This document shows positions 17,615-26,891 of a DNA stretch of 64,000 bases, one piece after another. The number at the start of each line of letters is the position of its first letter. Position 1 is the first letter of the stretch. The DNA is from JADKIH01 sp031367345 (GTDB taxonomy: Bacteria; Bacteroidota; Bacteroidia; AKYH767-A; 2013-40CM-41-45): the NCBI GenBank assembly GCA_031367345.1, contig JANLPR010000045.1, positions 70,852-134,851 of the forward strand. The letters are read 5' to 3'. The translations under genes were made by a program, and so were the position numbers. The notes under the pieces are model-generated. The model saw only the letters and a list, made by a program, of their open reading frames with translations, searched no databases and had not been told where the DNA came from.

Positions 17615-17622
17615 TATATTCG
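17615..17622 (+). promoter_or_regulatory. Candidate -7 element before the RemB/Wzi-like gene
   Basis: TATATTCG fits the TAnnTTCG variant, with a TTTG at 17596-17599 only 15 bases upstream, shorter than usual. It lies in the 75-base gap after the deacetylase gene, 35 bases before the ATG. Confidence 0.3.
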
Positions 17623-17657
17623 CTAAGCATTTTATCCGTTGCATCTATTGAAGCCAT

Positions 17658-19256
17658 ATGTCGCTAAAAAAATTTATCAATTTTGTTTTTATGTGTTTTT
17701 TTGTTCAAACTAGCTTTGGACAAGAGTCAGTTTTTACTCTGAACAGAGATGTAAATCAACGGTTGGGAGTTTACATTAATAGTGACACAACCGGATTTCA
17801 TAGTAGTTTGATGCCTTATTTGGTAAATGATCTTGGGCAAATTGTTGACCTTGATTCTTTGTATCAACCTATGGTCAGTGATAGTAGATTCTCTAAAACA
17901 TGGGTAGGTAGAAAGCTTTTCTCTGAACATTTTTTGTATGTTGATGCCGACGACATTAAATTATCAGTGGATCCTGTATTTAACTTTCAACTTGCAAAAG
18001 AAAAAGGAAATAGCAATACCCTTTTTGTTAATACTAAAGGAATACTTGTTCAAGGAAATGTTCACAATAAATTTTATTTTTATACCGGATTTCATGAAAA
18101 TCAAGCACGTTATGCCACTTACATTGACAGTACTGTTCACCAATATAATGTCGTTCCAGGACAAGGCGTGGTAAAATATTTACCAAAAAACGAATTCGAC
18201 TTTTCTCAATCAACAGGTGGTATTGGATACCGACTCGACAAACATTTCGATTTTCTACTTGCTCAGGATAAACTTTTTATTGGTGACGGTTATCGTTCAC
18301 TTTTGTTGTCAGACAATGCTTATAGTTTTCCTTTTTTGAGAATGAATATGACTTTTTGGAAATTTAAATATACTGTTATTTATGCTGTTTATCGCGACCT
18401 TCAACAAGCTCCTGATCCTAATATTGGGTACTATAAAAAATACAATACCACTCATAATCTAGATTTGAATATCGGGAAGAAAAATAAAATTACTATCAGT
18501 ATTTTTGAAACTGTTATGTGGAAACCCGCTGCTTCAAGAGGTTATGAATTGGCATATTTAAATCCGGTATTATTTATTAGACCGGTAGAAAATTCATTAG
18601 GTTCTCCTGACAATGTACTGTTGGGTTCGAATTTTAAATGGAAAATCAATGGACATAATTCTATTTATGGACAATTGATGCTTGATGAATTTTTGCTCAA
18701 TGAAGTACGATCAGGTAACGGTTGGTGGGGAAACAAGCAAGGTGTTCAGCTGGGATATAAAACGCTGGATGTATTTAAGATTAAAAATTTAAATTTTCAA
18801 AGTGAAATAAATATGGTTAGACCATATACATATTCTCATCGTTCTTCAGAGCAAAGTTATACTCACTATAATCAAGCATTGGCGCATCCTCTTGGATCTA
18901 ATTTTATAGAATCTGTTTCTTTTGTTAATTATCGTTACAAAAACATTTTCGCAGAAATTAAAATTCAAATTGCAAAAATGGGCCGTGATACAGCAGGAGT
19001 AAATTTAGGTAATAATATTTTCGATAATTATGATACGCGGAATTCTGAATATGGGCATCGCCTTTTTGATGGATTAGCGAGTAATTTGAAACAAGTGGAT
19101 CTTCGATTAAATTATTTGATAAATCCGAAGACAAATTTTGTTATTGAGGCCGGAGTAAACATTAGGAAATTTAGCAATAGTCTGAATAATGATTCAGCTA
19201 CAATTTTTTATTTTGGAATTAAAACAGCTTTGGAAAATTATTATTTCGATTATTAA
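17658..19256 (+). CDS. Outer membrane beta-barrel protein, RemB/Wzi-like
   Basis: 532 residues with a signal peptide ending near SFGQ-ES. The body is made of alternating amphipathic strands, with aromatic residues typical of a barrel, and it ends in NYYFDY. The segment LLAQDKLFIGDGYRSLLLSD is the pattern I associate with the gliding-motility RemB proteins and the capsule-assembly Wzi family of Bacteroidota. In such loci the protein is thought to anchor or organise surface polysaccharide at the outer membrane. It is the last gene of the first half of the locus. I am sure of the outer-membrane barrel, less sure of the family name. Confidence 0.65.
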   Translation: MSLKKFINFVFMCFFVQTSFGQESVFTLNRDVNQRLGVYINSDTTGFHSSLMPYLVNDLGQIVDLDSLYQPMVSDSRFSKTWVGRKLFSEHFLYVDADDIKLSVDPVFNFQLAKEKGNSNTLFVNTKGILVQGNVHNKFYFYTGFHENQARYATYIDSTVHQYNVVPGQGVVKYLPKNEFDFSQSTGGIGYRLDKHFDFLLAQDKLFIGDGYRSLLLSDNAYSFPFLRMNMTFWKFKYTVIYAVYRDLQQAPDPNIGYYKKYNTTHNLDLNIGKKNKITISIFETVMWKPAASRGYELAYLNPVLFIRPVENSLGSPDNVLLGSNFKWKINGHNSIYGQLMLDEFLLNEVRSGNGWWGNKQGVQLGYKTLDVFKIKNLNFQSEINMVRPYTYSHRSSEQSYTHYNQALAHPLGSNFIESVSFVNYRYKNIFAEIKIQIAKMGRDTAGVNLGNNIFDNYDTRNSEYGHRLFDGLASNLKQVDLRLNYLINPKTNFVIEAGVNIRKFSNSLNNDSATIFYFGIKTALENYYFDY

Positions 19257-19624
19257 GTCCAATATAATTAATCTACGGAAAATGCTATTGGTACAAATCG
19301 GTTCAGTCGAACGCAACATTTGATCTAGTTGCTTTTTTTAATAATATTTTCAGAATTCAGTGATTGATATTCCTGTAACTGAATACAGGGGCTCTCTTTT
19401 TATCTTGTCAATCTTCTTTTTATTTTATCAGGATTTGATAATTACCTGCTGGATTACCAGTTTTAACTCTTTTTATCCGGCAAACAAGTTTAATTTTCAT
19501 CAAATTACAGTGTATTTTGCCTATGTATTTCTAACATTAAGCTATTAAAGAAAAACTGCAACCAAGCACGATCCTTTTAGTATAAACTGAGCTATGAACT
19601 GTTAGTTCAATTTGCCATCAAACT
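19257..19624. other. Gap between the two halves of the polysaccharide locus
   Basis: 368 bases without a supportable gene. A 62-codon GTG-start frame (19360-19548) has a composition I would expect by chance. CCTGTA (19372-19377) and TACAGG (19384-19389) form a 6-bp hairpin followed, 8 bases later, by a T-run, a possible weak terminator. Just before wecB, TCAATTTGCC resembles a -7 element with one mismatch. The gap may therefore separate two transcription units. Confidence 0.4.
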
Positions 19625-20755
19625 ATGACTTCAAAAAAAGTTAATTTATTATTTGTTTTTGGTACAAGACCGGAAGCAATTAAGTTGGCCCCACTTATCA
19701 AAGAATTTAAAAGACGAGAAGAGTTTAACACGTTCGTTTGTGTTACTGCTCAGCATCGTCAAATGTTAGATCAGGTGTTAACTTTTTTTGAAATAATTCC
19801 AGACTTCGATCTGGATATTATGGTTAATGATCAAACTCTTTTTGATGTAACTGCAAATGCTTTGGTGAAATTAGAAAAAGTGTTGAATGATTGTCAACCT
19901 GATTGTGTTTTTGTTCAAGGTGATACAACAACTGCTTTTGTAGGTGCGCTAGCTGCTTATTATAAAAAAGTAAAAGTTGCGCATATCGAAGCTGGACTTC
20001 GTAGTCATAACAAATATTCTCCTTTTCCGGAAGAAATGAATCGTACTCTTGCCGGACATATTGCTGATTATCATTTTACCCCAACACCTCAAGCTGTTGT
20101 TCATTTAAAAAATGAAAATATTCATGACAATGTGTTTGATGTAGGTAATACTGTGATTGATGCGCTCTTTTTAGGATTAGAGCAAACGAAAAAACGAAAA
20201 TCAAAAGTTGATTTTTCATTTTTACGAGCTGATAAAAAAATGGTGCTGATTACCGGACATCGTCGTGAAAGTTTCGGGAATCCATTTGAAAATATTTGTA
20301 CTTCTATTGCTAGGTTAGCAAATAAATATCCTGATGTCGACTTTTTATATCCTATGCACCTCAATCCGAATGTTCGTGAACCGGTGAATAGATTGTTGTC
20401 GGGAAAAAATAATGTTCATCTTATTGAACCACTCGAATATCCTGAATTTATCACAATGATAGAACGCTCTGCCATTGTACTTACTGATTCCGGTGGCTTG
20501 CAAGAGGAGGCGCCTTCTTTAGGTAAACCTGTTTTAGTTATGAGAGAAGTAACAGAACGAATGGAAGGTGTTGAAGCAGGTACGGCGAAATTGGTAGGTA
20601 CAGATATAGAATTAATTGTTTCGGAAATAAGTAAATTGTTGGATGACACTGCCTACTATGAGAAAATGGCTAAAGCGGTTAATCCTTATGGTGACGGAAC
20701 ATCGTGTGTAAAAATTGCTGATATTATTTATCAGTTATTCTCTAAATTAAAATAA
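19625..20755 (+). CDS. wecB: UDP-N-acetylglucosamine 2-epimerase (non-hydrolysing)
   Basis: Converts UDP-GlcNAc to UDP-ManNAc. 376 residues, full length. Motifs: FGTRPEAIKLAPLIKEF at the N-terminus, QGDTTTAFVGALAAYY, the active-site HIEAGLRS, ITGHRRESFGNPFENI and LTDSGGLQEEAPSLGKPVLV. wecC follows after 6 bases, so the product is probably oxidised to UDP-ManNAcA for the repeat unit. This starts the second half of the polysaccharide locus. Confidence 0.95.
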   Translation: MTSKKVNLLFVFGTRPEAIKLAPLIKEFKRREEFNTFVCVTAQHRQMLDQVLTFFEIIPDFDLDIMVNDQTLFDVTANALVKLEKVLNDCQPDCVFVQGDTTTAFVGALAAYYKKVKVAHIEAGLRSHNKYSPFPEEMNRTLAGHIADYHFTPTPQAVVHLKNENIHDNVFDVGNTVIDALFLGLEQTKKRKSKVDFSFLRADKKMVLITGHRRESFGNPFENICTSIARLANKYPDVDFLYPMHLNPNVREPVNRLLSGKNNVHLIEPLEYPEFITMIERSAIVLTDSGGLQEEAPSLGKPVLVMREVTERMEGVEAGTAKLVGTDIELIVSEISKLLDDTAYYEKMAKAVNPYGDGTSCVKIADIIYQLFSKLK

Positions 20756-20761
20756 TTCAAA

Positions 20762-21964
20762 ATGCAAGTAACAATAATGGGTTTGGGGTATATTGGCCTA
20801 CCAACAGCTGCACTAATTGCAAGTAAAGGAATTGTAGTTAATGGTGTTGATGTAAATAAAAATGTCGTTGATACAATTAACAAAGGGAAAATTCACATTG
20901 TTGAACCGGATCTTGATGGATTAGTTCATTATGCTGTATTGAAAAAATATTTAACTGCATCAACTAAAGTGAAAGCATCTGATGTTTTTTTGATTGCAGT
21001 TCCTACACCATTTAAAAAAGATAATCAACCGGACCTTTCTTTTGTTGAAAAAGCCACTAAGATGGTTATTCCTCATTTGAAGTCGGGCAATTTATTTATT
21101 ATTGAATCTACCAGTCCTGTTGGAACCACAGAAAAAATGTCTAAGTTAATTTTCAAAGAACGTCCGGAATTGAAAGACAAAATTTGGATTGCCTATTGCC
21201 CTGAAAGAGTTTTACCAGGTAGTGTTATTTATGAATTGCAGCAAAACGATCGTGTTATTGGCGGTATAGATTTGCCTTCCACTGAGGCTGCTTATAATTT
21301 TTATGGAAAATTTGTAAAAGGAAATTTACATAGAACAAATTCTCGTACCGCTGAAATGTGCAAACTTGTAGAGAATGCTTTTCGAGATGTAAATATTGCT
21401 TTTGCCAATGAGTTGTCGATGATTTGTGATAAAGCTAAAATTAATGTGAATGAGTTGATAGATTTAGCTTGTAAACACCCACGAGTTCGAATCTTGAAAC
21501 CAGGACCGGGAGTAGGTGGTCATTGTATTGCTGTAGATCCCTGGTTTATTGTTTCTGAATTTCCGAAGGAAGCAAAAATTATTAAACAAGCCAGACTCAC
21601 AAATAATCATAAAAAGGATTGGGTGATTGAAAAGATTAATGAAAACATTAAAAAATTTTCAAAATCTTCCGGAAGAATTCCAAAGGTTGCTTGCATGGGA
21701 CTTTCTTATAAAGCAGATATAGACGATTTACGTGAATCACCTGCTTTAGATATATTCAAGGAATTAGAAAAAAGTGGACACCAAGTTTTGGCGGTGGAAC
21801 CAAATTTACGTCGACACCCAAAAATTGAAATTACCGATACATTGAGAGCAATTTCGGAAGCCGATATATTGGTTTTTTTAGTTGCTCATAAAGAATTTTC
21901 AACGCTTGTATTACCAACAGGAAAAATAATCCTTGATTACTGTGGAGTGCAATTTAAAAGATAG
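20762..21964 (+). CDS. wecC: UDP-N-acetyl-D-mannosamine dehydrogenase
   Basis: NAD-dependent four-electron dehydrogenase that makes UDP-ManNAcA, a uronic acid donor. 400 residues. The NAD site is MGLGYIGLPTAALIA; the central domain holds ESTSPVGTTEKM, and the catalytic Cys lies in GPGVGGHCIAVDPWF. The C-terminal domain has LSYKADIDDLRESPALDI. The neighbouring wecB supports the ManNAc assignment over UDP-Glc or UDP-GlcNAc dehydrogenase. A uronic acid in the polymer would also make sense of the heparinase-like protein further on. Confidence 0.92.
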   Translation: MQVTIMGLGYIGLPTAALIASKGIVVNGVDVNKNVVDTINKGKIHIVEPDLDGLVHYAVLKKYLTASTKVKASDVFLIAVPTPFKKDNQPDLSFVEKATKMVIPHLKSGNLFIIESTSPVGTTEKMSKLIFKERPELKDKIWIAYCPERVLPGSVIYELQQNDRVIGGIDLPSTEAAYNFYGKFVKGNLHRTNSRTAEMCKLVENAFRDVNIAFANELSMICDKAKINVNELIDLACKHPRVRILKPGPGVGGHCIAVDPWFIVSEFPKEAKIIKQARLTNNHKKDWVIEKINENIKKFSKSSGRIPKVACMGLSYKADIDDLRESPALDIFKELEKSGHQVLAVEPNLRRHPKIEITDTLRAISEADILVFLVAHKEFSTLVLPTGKIILDYCGVQFKR

Positions 21965-21976
21965 GATTTTACACCA

Positions 21977-23284
21977 ATGGTGAAACATCAACTTATCGAT
22001 GAATTTAAGAGATCAGGAAAACCAGATAAGTCTGTTTTCCAAACTTTAATTTTTCGAGTTCTTGGTTTAGGACTAATTTTATTACTTCAAATTTTGTTGG
22101 CCCGTCTTATGGGTCCAAAAAATTACGGAGACTACACTATTATTGTTACGGTAATTAATATTGGTTTAGTTGTAAGTGTTTTTGGATTTGATTCTTCTGT
22201 ACAGAGATTTCTTCCCTATTCATTGCAATCAAACAAACTTTCAAAAGCTAATGGTTTTTTAAAGTTTAGTGGAGTTGCGGTTTTTCTTTCTTCTCTCGGA
22301 TGCGCTATTTTATTATTTGGCTTCTTACTTATTAAATCGAAAAGTTTTAATAGCTCTTTCAATGAAGGACTTTTCTGGGGAATATTTGCTTTGCCAGTTT
22401 TAGCTTTCTCAATTAGAGCAAGCGCCATTCTTCGGTCGATCAAAATGATTAAATTGTCGTTGCTTCCAACTTATTTTTTATTCCCGCTATTGATGGGGAT
22501 TAGTTGTTGGTATTATTTTTCTATTTATCACAAACTCACAGTTGATGCTGTAATGCTAATTAGCCTATGTGTTTCTATTTTTATTTACCTCTTTATAAAT
22601 CGTCGTAAATCAATTTGGATCAAAGAAGTATTGCCGGAAGTAGATGCTGAATACGATAGAAAACTTTGGTTAAGTGTATCTTCTGTGCTATTGCTTACTA
22701 CTCTCTTGGATTTGATATTGAAACAGTCTGATATTTTGATGGTAGGATATTTTCTTGGTAATACAAAAGCCGGAGTGTATAGTGTTGCAGCGAAACTTGC
22801 AACATTAGCGGCGCTAGGGTTAGCAGTGGCCGATTATGTAATTATGCCCAAAATTTCTTCATTGTATGAATCGAAGCAATTAGGTAAACTCCAACAAACA
22901 ATTCGTGCAGCCGCATTTCAGATCTTGAGTATTTCACTTCCGGTAATTGCCGGACTAATGATTTTCGGGAAATTTATTCTTAATTTTTTTGGCAAAACGT
23001 ATCAAGAAGCATATTTTCCTTTACTCGTTTTACTTATCGGTCAATTTATTAATGCGATTACAGGAATGGTAGGTGGACTTATGACCATGACCGGACATCA
23101 ACGACAGTTTTTTATTTTTTATTTCTGCGCAATCCTACTTCAATTTGGGTTGAATGTAGTTTTGATTAATCAATTAGGAATTATTGGTGCATCCTTAGGA
23201 ACTTCATTAGCAATGGTCTTTCTAAACGTCTGTGCTTACCGTTTCGTAAAGCGAAAATTGAAAATAAGAGCGGGTATTTTATAG
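21977..23284 (+). CDS. Second Wzx-type polysaccharide flippase
   Basis: 435 residues, about 12-14 membrane segments. FRVLGLGLILLLQILLARLM and MGPKNYGDYTIIVTVINIGL at the start, and LTTLLDLILKQSDILMVGYF in the middle, are typical of the polysaccharide transporter family. The region LMTMTGHQRQFFIFYF corresponds to the same site in the first flippase (9786-11129), showing that the two are homologues, though not close copies. It follows wecC after 12 bases. Confidence 0.87.
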   Translation: MVKHQLIDEFKRSGKPDKSVFQTLIFRVLGLGLILLLQILLARLMGPKNYGDYTIIVTVINIGLVVSVFGFDSSVQRFLPYSLQSNKLSKANGFLKFSGVAVFLSSLGCAILLFGFLLIKSKSFNSSFNEGLFWGIFALPVLAFSIRASAILRSIKMIKLSLLPTYFLFPLLMGISCWYYFSIYHKLTVDAVMLISLCVSIFIYLFINRRKSIWIKEVLPEVDAEYDRKLWLSVSSVLLLTTLLDLILKQSDILMVGYFLGNTKAGVYSVAAKLATLAALGLAVADYVIMPKISSLYESKQLGKLQQTIRAAAFQILSISLPVIAGLMIFGKFILNFFGKTYQEAYFPLLVLLIGQFINAITGMVGGLMTMTGHQRQFFIFYFCAILLQFGLNVVLINQLGIIGASLGTSLAMVFLNVCAYRFVKRKLKIRAGIL

Positions 23285-23317
23285 CCTTTTTCTAAGCGAC
23301 CGACTAATTGATTTTTG

Positions 23318-23325
23318 TATCTTCG
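23318..23325 (+). promoter_or_regulatory. Candidate -7 element before the second polymerase gene
   Basis: TATCTTCG in the context TTTTTGTATCTTCGGGCTTC is nearly identical to the element before deoC at 1553. It lies 85 bases before the preferred ATG (23411). Extending the reading frame to a TTG at 23315 would place the start across this motif, one reason to prefer the later ATG. Confidence 0.32.
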
Positions 23326-23410
23326 GGCTTCAAATCCTTCTATTATTTTGATTTCAACTATTACATTGGCGTCTTTAAGTTTGAACAATGAGGAAATTCG
23401 ATCCAATACT

Positions 23411-24610
23411 ATGGACCGAATTTTATTAGTGTTTTTAGTTTTCAGTATTTTTTTTGAATCTAATTTGCCGAATATTTATGGAGCAAGTACTCCTTTTGTT
23501 TTATTCGGAATTACTTTTTTATATTTAGCAGTTGCACGATTGAAAACTTTAGTGCGACTGTTTTCAGGAAAATATTTTATTATTTCAATTGCCTTTGCTG
23601 TTGTTTGTGTATTCATGGAGACATTGCATCCATTTCCAAATTACGATTTTATTTCCCGTTATATTAATATGGTTTTGGGTTTGTTTTGTATCGTCGCACT
23701 TTGTAAAGACAGATTTGCTATCGATCTAGTTTTGTTTTCATTCATTCTTGCTAGTGCCATTCAGTCAATAATGATGATTACAGGTACTGCACCCATGATG
23801 AATAATCTTTCAGCTCAAGGATTTTCAGACGCATCTCATGCACGCTTAATGGCCTTTGAAGAATTTTATTTAAGAGGAAACTTAAACGATATTTCTTATT
23901 TCTCCTCCATCGGTTCAATTATTGGAATTATTTGGGCTTACTATGAAGAGGTAAAGTGGAAAAAGTTTATCATCGTTGCATTGACTCTGCCTTCTATTTT
24001 AGGAGTTTTTTTGCCAGCCTCTCGTACTGGTGCTGTTATTTTTTTCGCAAGCTTTCTCTTGTTTATTTATAAATCGAAAATAAAATTTCGAAAATATGTA
24101 TTTGCAATACCGATATTATTTATTTTCCTTGTAATGATTGTTCCCGAAGTTGTTTGGGTAAGATTATCTTCTCTTGTAAGAGTAAGCGAATTGCAAAATG
24201 AAGATAGTCGTACAAAAGTATATATTGCAGTATTGAAAAATATAGACCAGTATTTTTTGAGTGGTGTTGGGTCTGGAAATTATTGGCATGGTTGGGCTGT
24301 AAATGCCGGTATTACAAATCGCTTCACAACCGATATTGCAATGGCTGCGCACAATGCCTTTTTTCAAGTATGGATCTATTGGGGATTGCCTGCTTTAATT
24401 TCTTTTATTTATATAATGAATGTTTTTTCAAAAGCTCTCGATAAAAATGTTGCCGGTGACCGAAGAAAAACGTGTATTTATATTTTTATTATGATTATTC
24501 CAATGATCTTTTTATTCTACCACTCGTTTTATCATAAAACTTTTTCTATCGGACTTGGTTTGCTTCTAAGTTTACGATTTTGGAAAATTGAGCACTCTAA
24601 ATTTATTTAA
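23411..24610 (+). CDS. O-antigen ligase/polymerase family protein (second Wzy-like)
   Basis: 399 residues from ATG 23411. The frame is open upstream to a TTG at 23315, but those extra codons span a promoter-like element and are probably not translated. There are about ten membrane segments, with the family motif PASRTGAVIFFASFLLFIY and a large loop containing YFLSGVGSGNYWHGWAVNAG. It probably polymerises or ligates repeat units on the periplasmic side. Its TAA is followed one base later by the next glycosyltransferase ATG. Confidence 0.76.
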   Translation: MDRILLVFLVFSIFFESNLPNIYGASTPFVLFGITFLYLAVARLKTLVRLFSGKYFIISIAFAVVCVFMETLHPFPNYDFISRYINMVLGLFCIVALCKDRFAIDLVLFSFILASAIQSIMMITGTAPMMNNLSAQGFSDASHARLMAFEEFYLRGNLNDISYFSSIGSIIGIIWAYYEEVKWKKFIIVALTLPSILGVFLPASRTGAVIFFASFLLFIYKSKIKFRKYVFAIPILFIFLVMIVPEVVWVRLSSLVRVSELQNEDSRTKVYIAVLKNIDQYFLSGVGSGNYWHGWAVNAGITNRFTTDIAMAAHNAFFQVWIYWGLPALISFIYIMNVFSKALDKNVAGDRRKTCIYIFIMIIPMIFLFYHSFYHKTFSIGLGLLLSLRFWKIEHSKFI

Positions 24611-24611
24611 G

Positions 24612-25730
24612 ATGCCAACTAATAAATTCTACTTAGCATTTGTTATTGGTTCCATGAAATTCGGAGGAGCCGAACGTGCAATATTAAATTTAGTAAATGC
24701 ATTATGCAAAATGGGATATCAAATTGATTTGGTATTGATAGATGGTAAAGGTGAGTTTTTACCACTGATTAACGAAGAAGTTAAAGTTATAGATTTGCAG
24801 TCTAAACGTTCTGTATTTGCATTCCGAAAATTTTCAAAATATTTGAGTAAGAATAATCCGGATGGTGTTATTGCCATTCAAAATCACGTTCAATTAATGG
24901 TTTTAATTTGCACAATCATTTCAAAATATAAAGGAAAGATTGTCTTAAATGAGCAAAGTACATTCTCTGAGAATTTGAATGGCCTAAAAGGTTTTTTCCA
25001 AAAGGGTTTAAGCAAAATTCTTTTTCCTATGGCTGATAAACTTATTACTGTTTCTGAAGGAGTAAAAGTGGATATGATCAGACATTTTCCACGGTTAACT
25101 GATAGAATTGAAGTAATTTATAATCCAATTGTAGCAACAAATGTTAGTCCTTCATCAAATTCTAGTCCGGATCATCCTTTTTTTAATAGTGATAAAAAAG
25201 TAATAATTGCTGCCGGACGGTTAACTAAAAGTAAGAATTTTGAATTGCTTATTAAAGCTTTTAGGTTGGTAAACAATAATAATGAATTTCATCTTCTTAT
25301 TTTAGGTGATGGTGAGGAAAGGAATAATTTGATTTTGTTGGCAAAGAAATTTAAGATCGATCATTTTGTTTCTTTACCAGGATTTGTAAGTGATCCGTTG
25401 ACTTATTTTTCAAAAGCGGATTTATTTGTGTTAAGTTCTAATTTTGAAGGATTGCCAGGTGTTTTAATTGAAGCGCTATCGTGTGGTTGTAAAATAATAA
25501 GTACTAATTGCAATTTTGGTCCAAGTGAAATTCTTGAAAATGGTAAATTTGGTAGGTTAGTTCCAGTCAATAATGTTGATGCACTTGCGAAATCAATATT
25601 GCTTGCACTTTCTGAAAAAAATGATCCGTTCTTGTTGAAGAAGCGAGCAAATGATTTTAACATTGAAACAATTTCTTCGCGGTATGATGATTTTTTTAAA
25701 AAATTATTAGAAACATCGAATAGCGAGTAG
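24612..25730 (+). CDS. Glycosyltransferase family 4
   Basis: 372 residues from ATG 24612, one base after the previous stop; a TTG 24 bases upstream in frame is less likely. The N-terminal domain starts IGSMKFGGAERAILNLVNAL, the G-G-A-E-R motif of GT4 enzymes related to PglJ/PglH. The donor-site region holds AGRLTKSKNFELLIKAF, LLILGDGEERNNL and SSNFEGLPGVLIEALSCG with the E-x7-E pair. Probably adds a HexNAc or related sugar to the lipid-linked unit; the exact sugar is unknown. Confidence 0.88.
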   Translation: MPTNKFYLAFVIGSMKFGGAERAILNLVNALCKMGYQIDLVLIDGKGEFLPLINEEVKVIDLQSKRSVFAFRKFSKYLSKNNPDGVIAIQNHVQLMVLICTIISKYKGKIVLNEQSTFSENLNGLKGFFQKGLSKILFPMADKLITVSEGVKVDMIRHFPRLTDRIEVIYNPIVATNVSPSSNSSPDHPFFNSDKKVIIAAGRLTKSKNFELLIKAFRLVNNNNEFHLLILGDGEERNNLILLAKKFKIDHFVSLPGFVSDPLTYFSKADLFVLSSNFEGLPGVLIEALSCGCKIISTNCNFGPSEILENGKFGRLVPVNNVDALAKSILLALSEKNDPFLLKKRANDFNIETISSRYDDFFKKLLETSNSE

Positions 25731-25758
25731 ACTTTATTGCACCTCAGTGAAAAGTAAA

Positions 25759-26754
25759 ATGATAAAGAAGAAAATACTACTTATTGGTCCTATTCCTTTA
25801 CCTATGGGTGGAGTAAGTATTCATGTTAGTCGTTTGGCGGATAAGATTAACGCTTCCGATAATTTTCAGAGCGCTATTCTTGATCCGAGGAAATTCCTTT
25901 TTCGAAAAACAGATGGTAGTCGTTCTAATTTGTTTAATGCCTTTTTGTATTTTATGGATGCTGAAATTGTGCATATTCATTCCGGTGGGAAAAATAGATT
26001 ATGGTTGGGACGAATGCTTAAGTCGTTTGGAAAAAAAATAATTTTTACTCAACATAATATGCGTGAAAATGATTTGGTTTTTTTTAATAAGCTAGTTGAT
26101 TTAAGTGATGCAACTATCATTGTTTGTAAAATGAAAGGTGTGGAGAGTTCAAATAAACTAAAAATAATTCCGGCTTATATACCGGCTAGTAATTATACTA
26201 ATGCGGATTTAAAAATTCTAAGCCAAATTAAAAATTTCTCTAAAGTCCTATTAGCCTTTGCTACTCATAAAAAGGGCAGTCCTGGTCTTTATGATGGAAA
26301 GGATATTTACGGTTTCGATATTTTGTTGAGTGCTTTTCCCAAAGTATTTCAGCTGGGAATGATTTTAGTTTTAATTGATGTGAATGGAACAATGAAAATG
26401 AGATATAGTGAAACAGTCCTAAAATTGAATCAAGCTGGTTTTCCGGTACTTTATATTGATCACAGTGTAGAGTTGATTCCACTGTTTGAGCATATTTATG
26501 TGATGATTCGCCCTACACGCTCAGATGGCGATAGTATTTCAATTAGAGAAGCGCTAAATTGTGGAACACGCGTTATTGCAAGTGATGTTACCGAACGTCC
26601 TGAAGGTGTTCTTGTGTATAATGCCGAGTCTGTTGAAAGTTTGATAAGTTTAATTACAACTCTTGATAACCATTCCATACCTAAAGTGCCTCAAAATGAT
26701 TATTCGGATCAGATTTTAACTATTTATGATTCTATTTTTTCAATCAATTCATGA
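25759..26754 (+). CDS. Glycosyltransferase, GT4-like
   Basis: 331 residues from ATG 25759; a GTG at 25747 in frame would add four residues. It opens KKKILLIGPIPLPMGGVSIH, with the Gly-rich loop of GT-B enzymes. The C-terminal half has an unusual but recognisable donor region, IRPTRSDGDSISIREALNCG, with two acidic residues at E-x7-E-like spacing. It follows the previous glycosyltransferase by 28 bases. Specificity is unknown. Confidence 0.75.
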   Translation: MIKKKILLIGPIPLPMGGVSIHVSRLADKINASDNFQSAILDPRKFLFRKTDGSRSNLFNAFLYFMDAEIVHIHSGGKNRLWLGRMLKSFGKKIIFTQHNMRENDLVFFNKLVDLSDATIIVCKMKGVESSNKLKIIPAYIPASNYTNADLKILSQIKNFSKVLLAFATHKKGSPGLYDGKDIYGFDILLSAFPKVFQLGMILVLIDVNGTMKMRYSETVLKLNQAGFPVLYIDHSVELIPLFEHIYVMIRPTRSDGDSISIREALNCGTRVIASDVTERPEGVLVYNAESVESLISLITTLDNHSIPKVPQNDYSDQILTIYDSIFSINS

Positions 26755-26891
26755 GCAATTTTGCCGGATATTATTTACCAGAATCAATGGGTATAGTTAT
26801 GTGTTAAAAGACTTCGAAAATTAGTTATAATCATTATTTTTTTTAATTTTGTAGTATGCCACTAGTTCTTTATAATTAACTTATTTTCTCA

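Noticed and set aside
19360..19548. 62-codon frame in the gap between the two polysaccharide halves
   Set aside because: GTG start, no recognisable motif, hydrophobic composition expected from AT-rich DNA, and nothing that looks like a start signal.
23315..23410. Extended N-terminus of the second polymerase from a TTG
   Set aside because: The start would coincide with a promoter-like TATCTTCG element, and the ATG at 23411 gives a normal family length.
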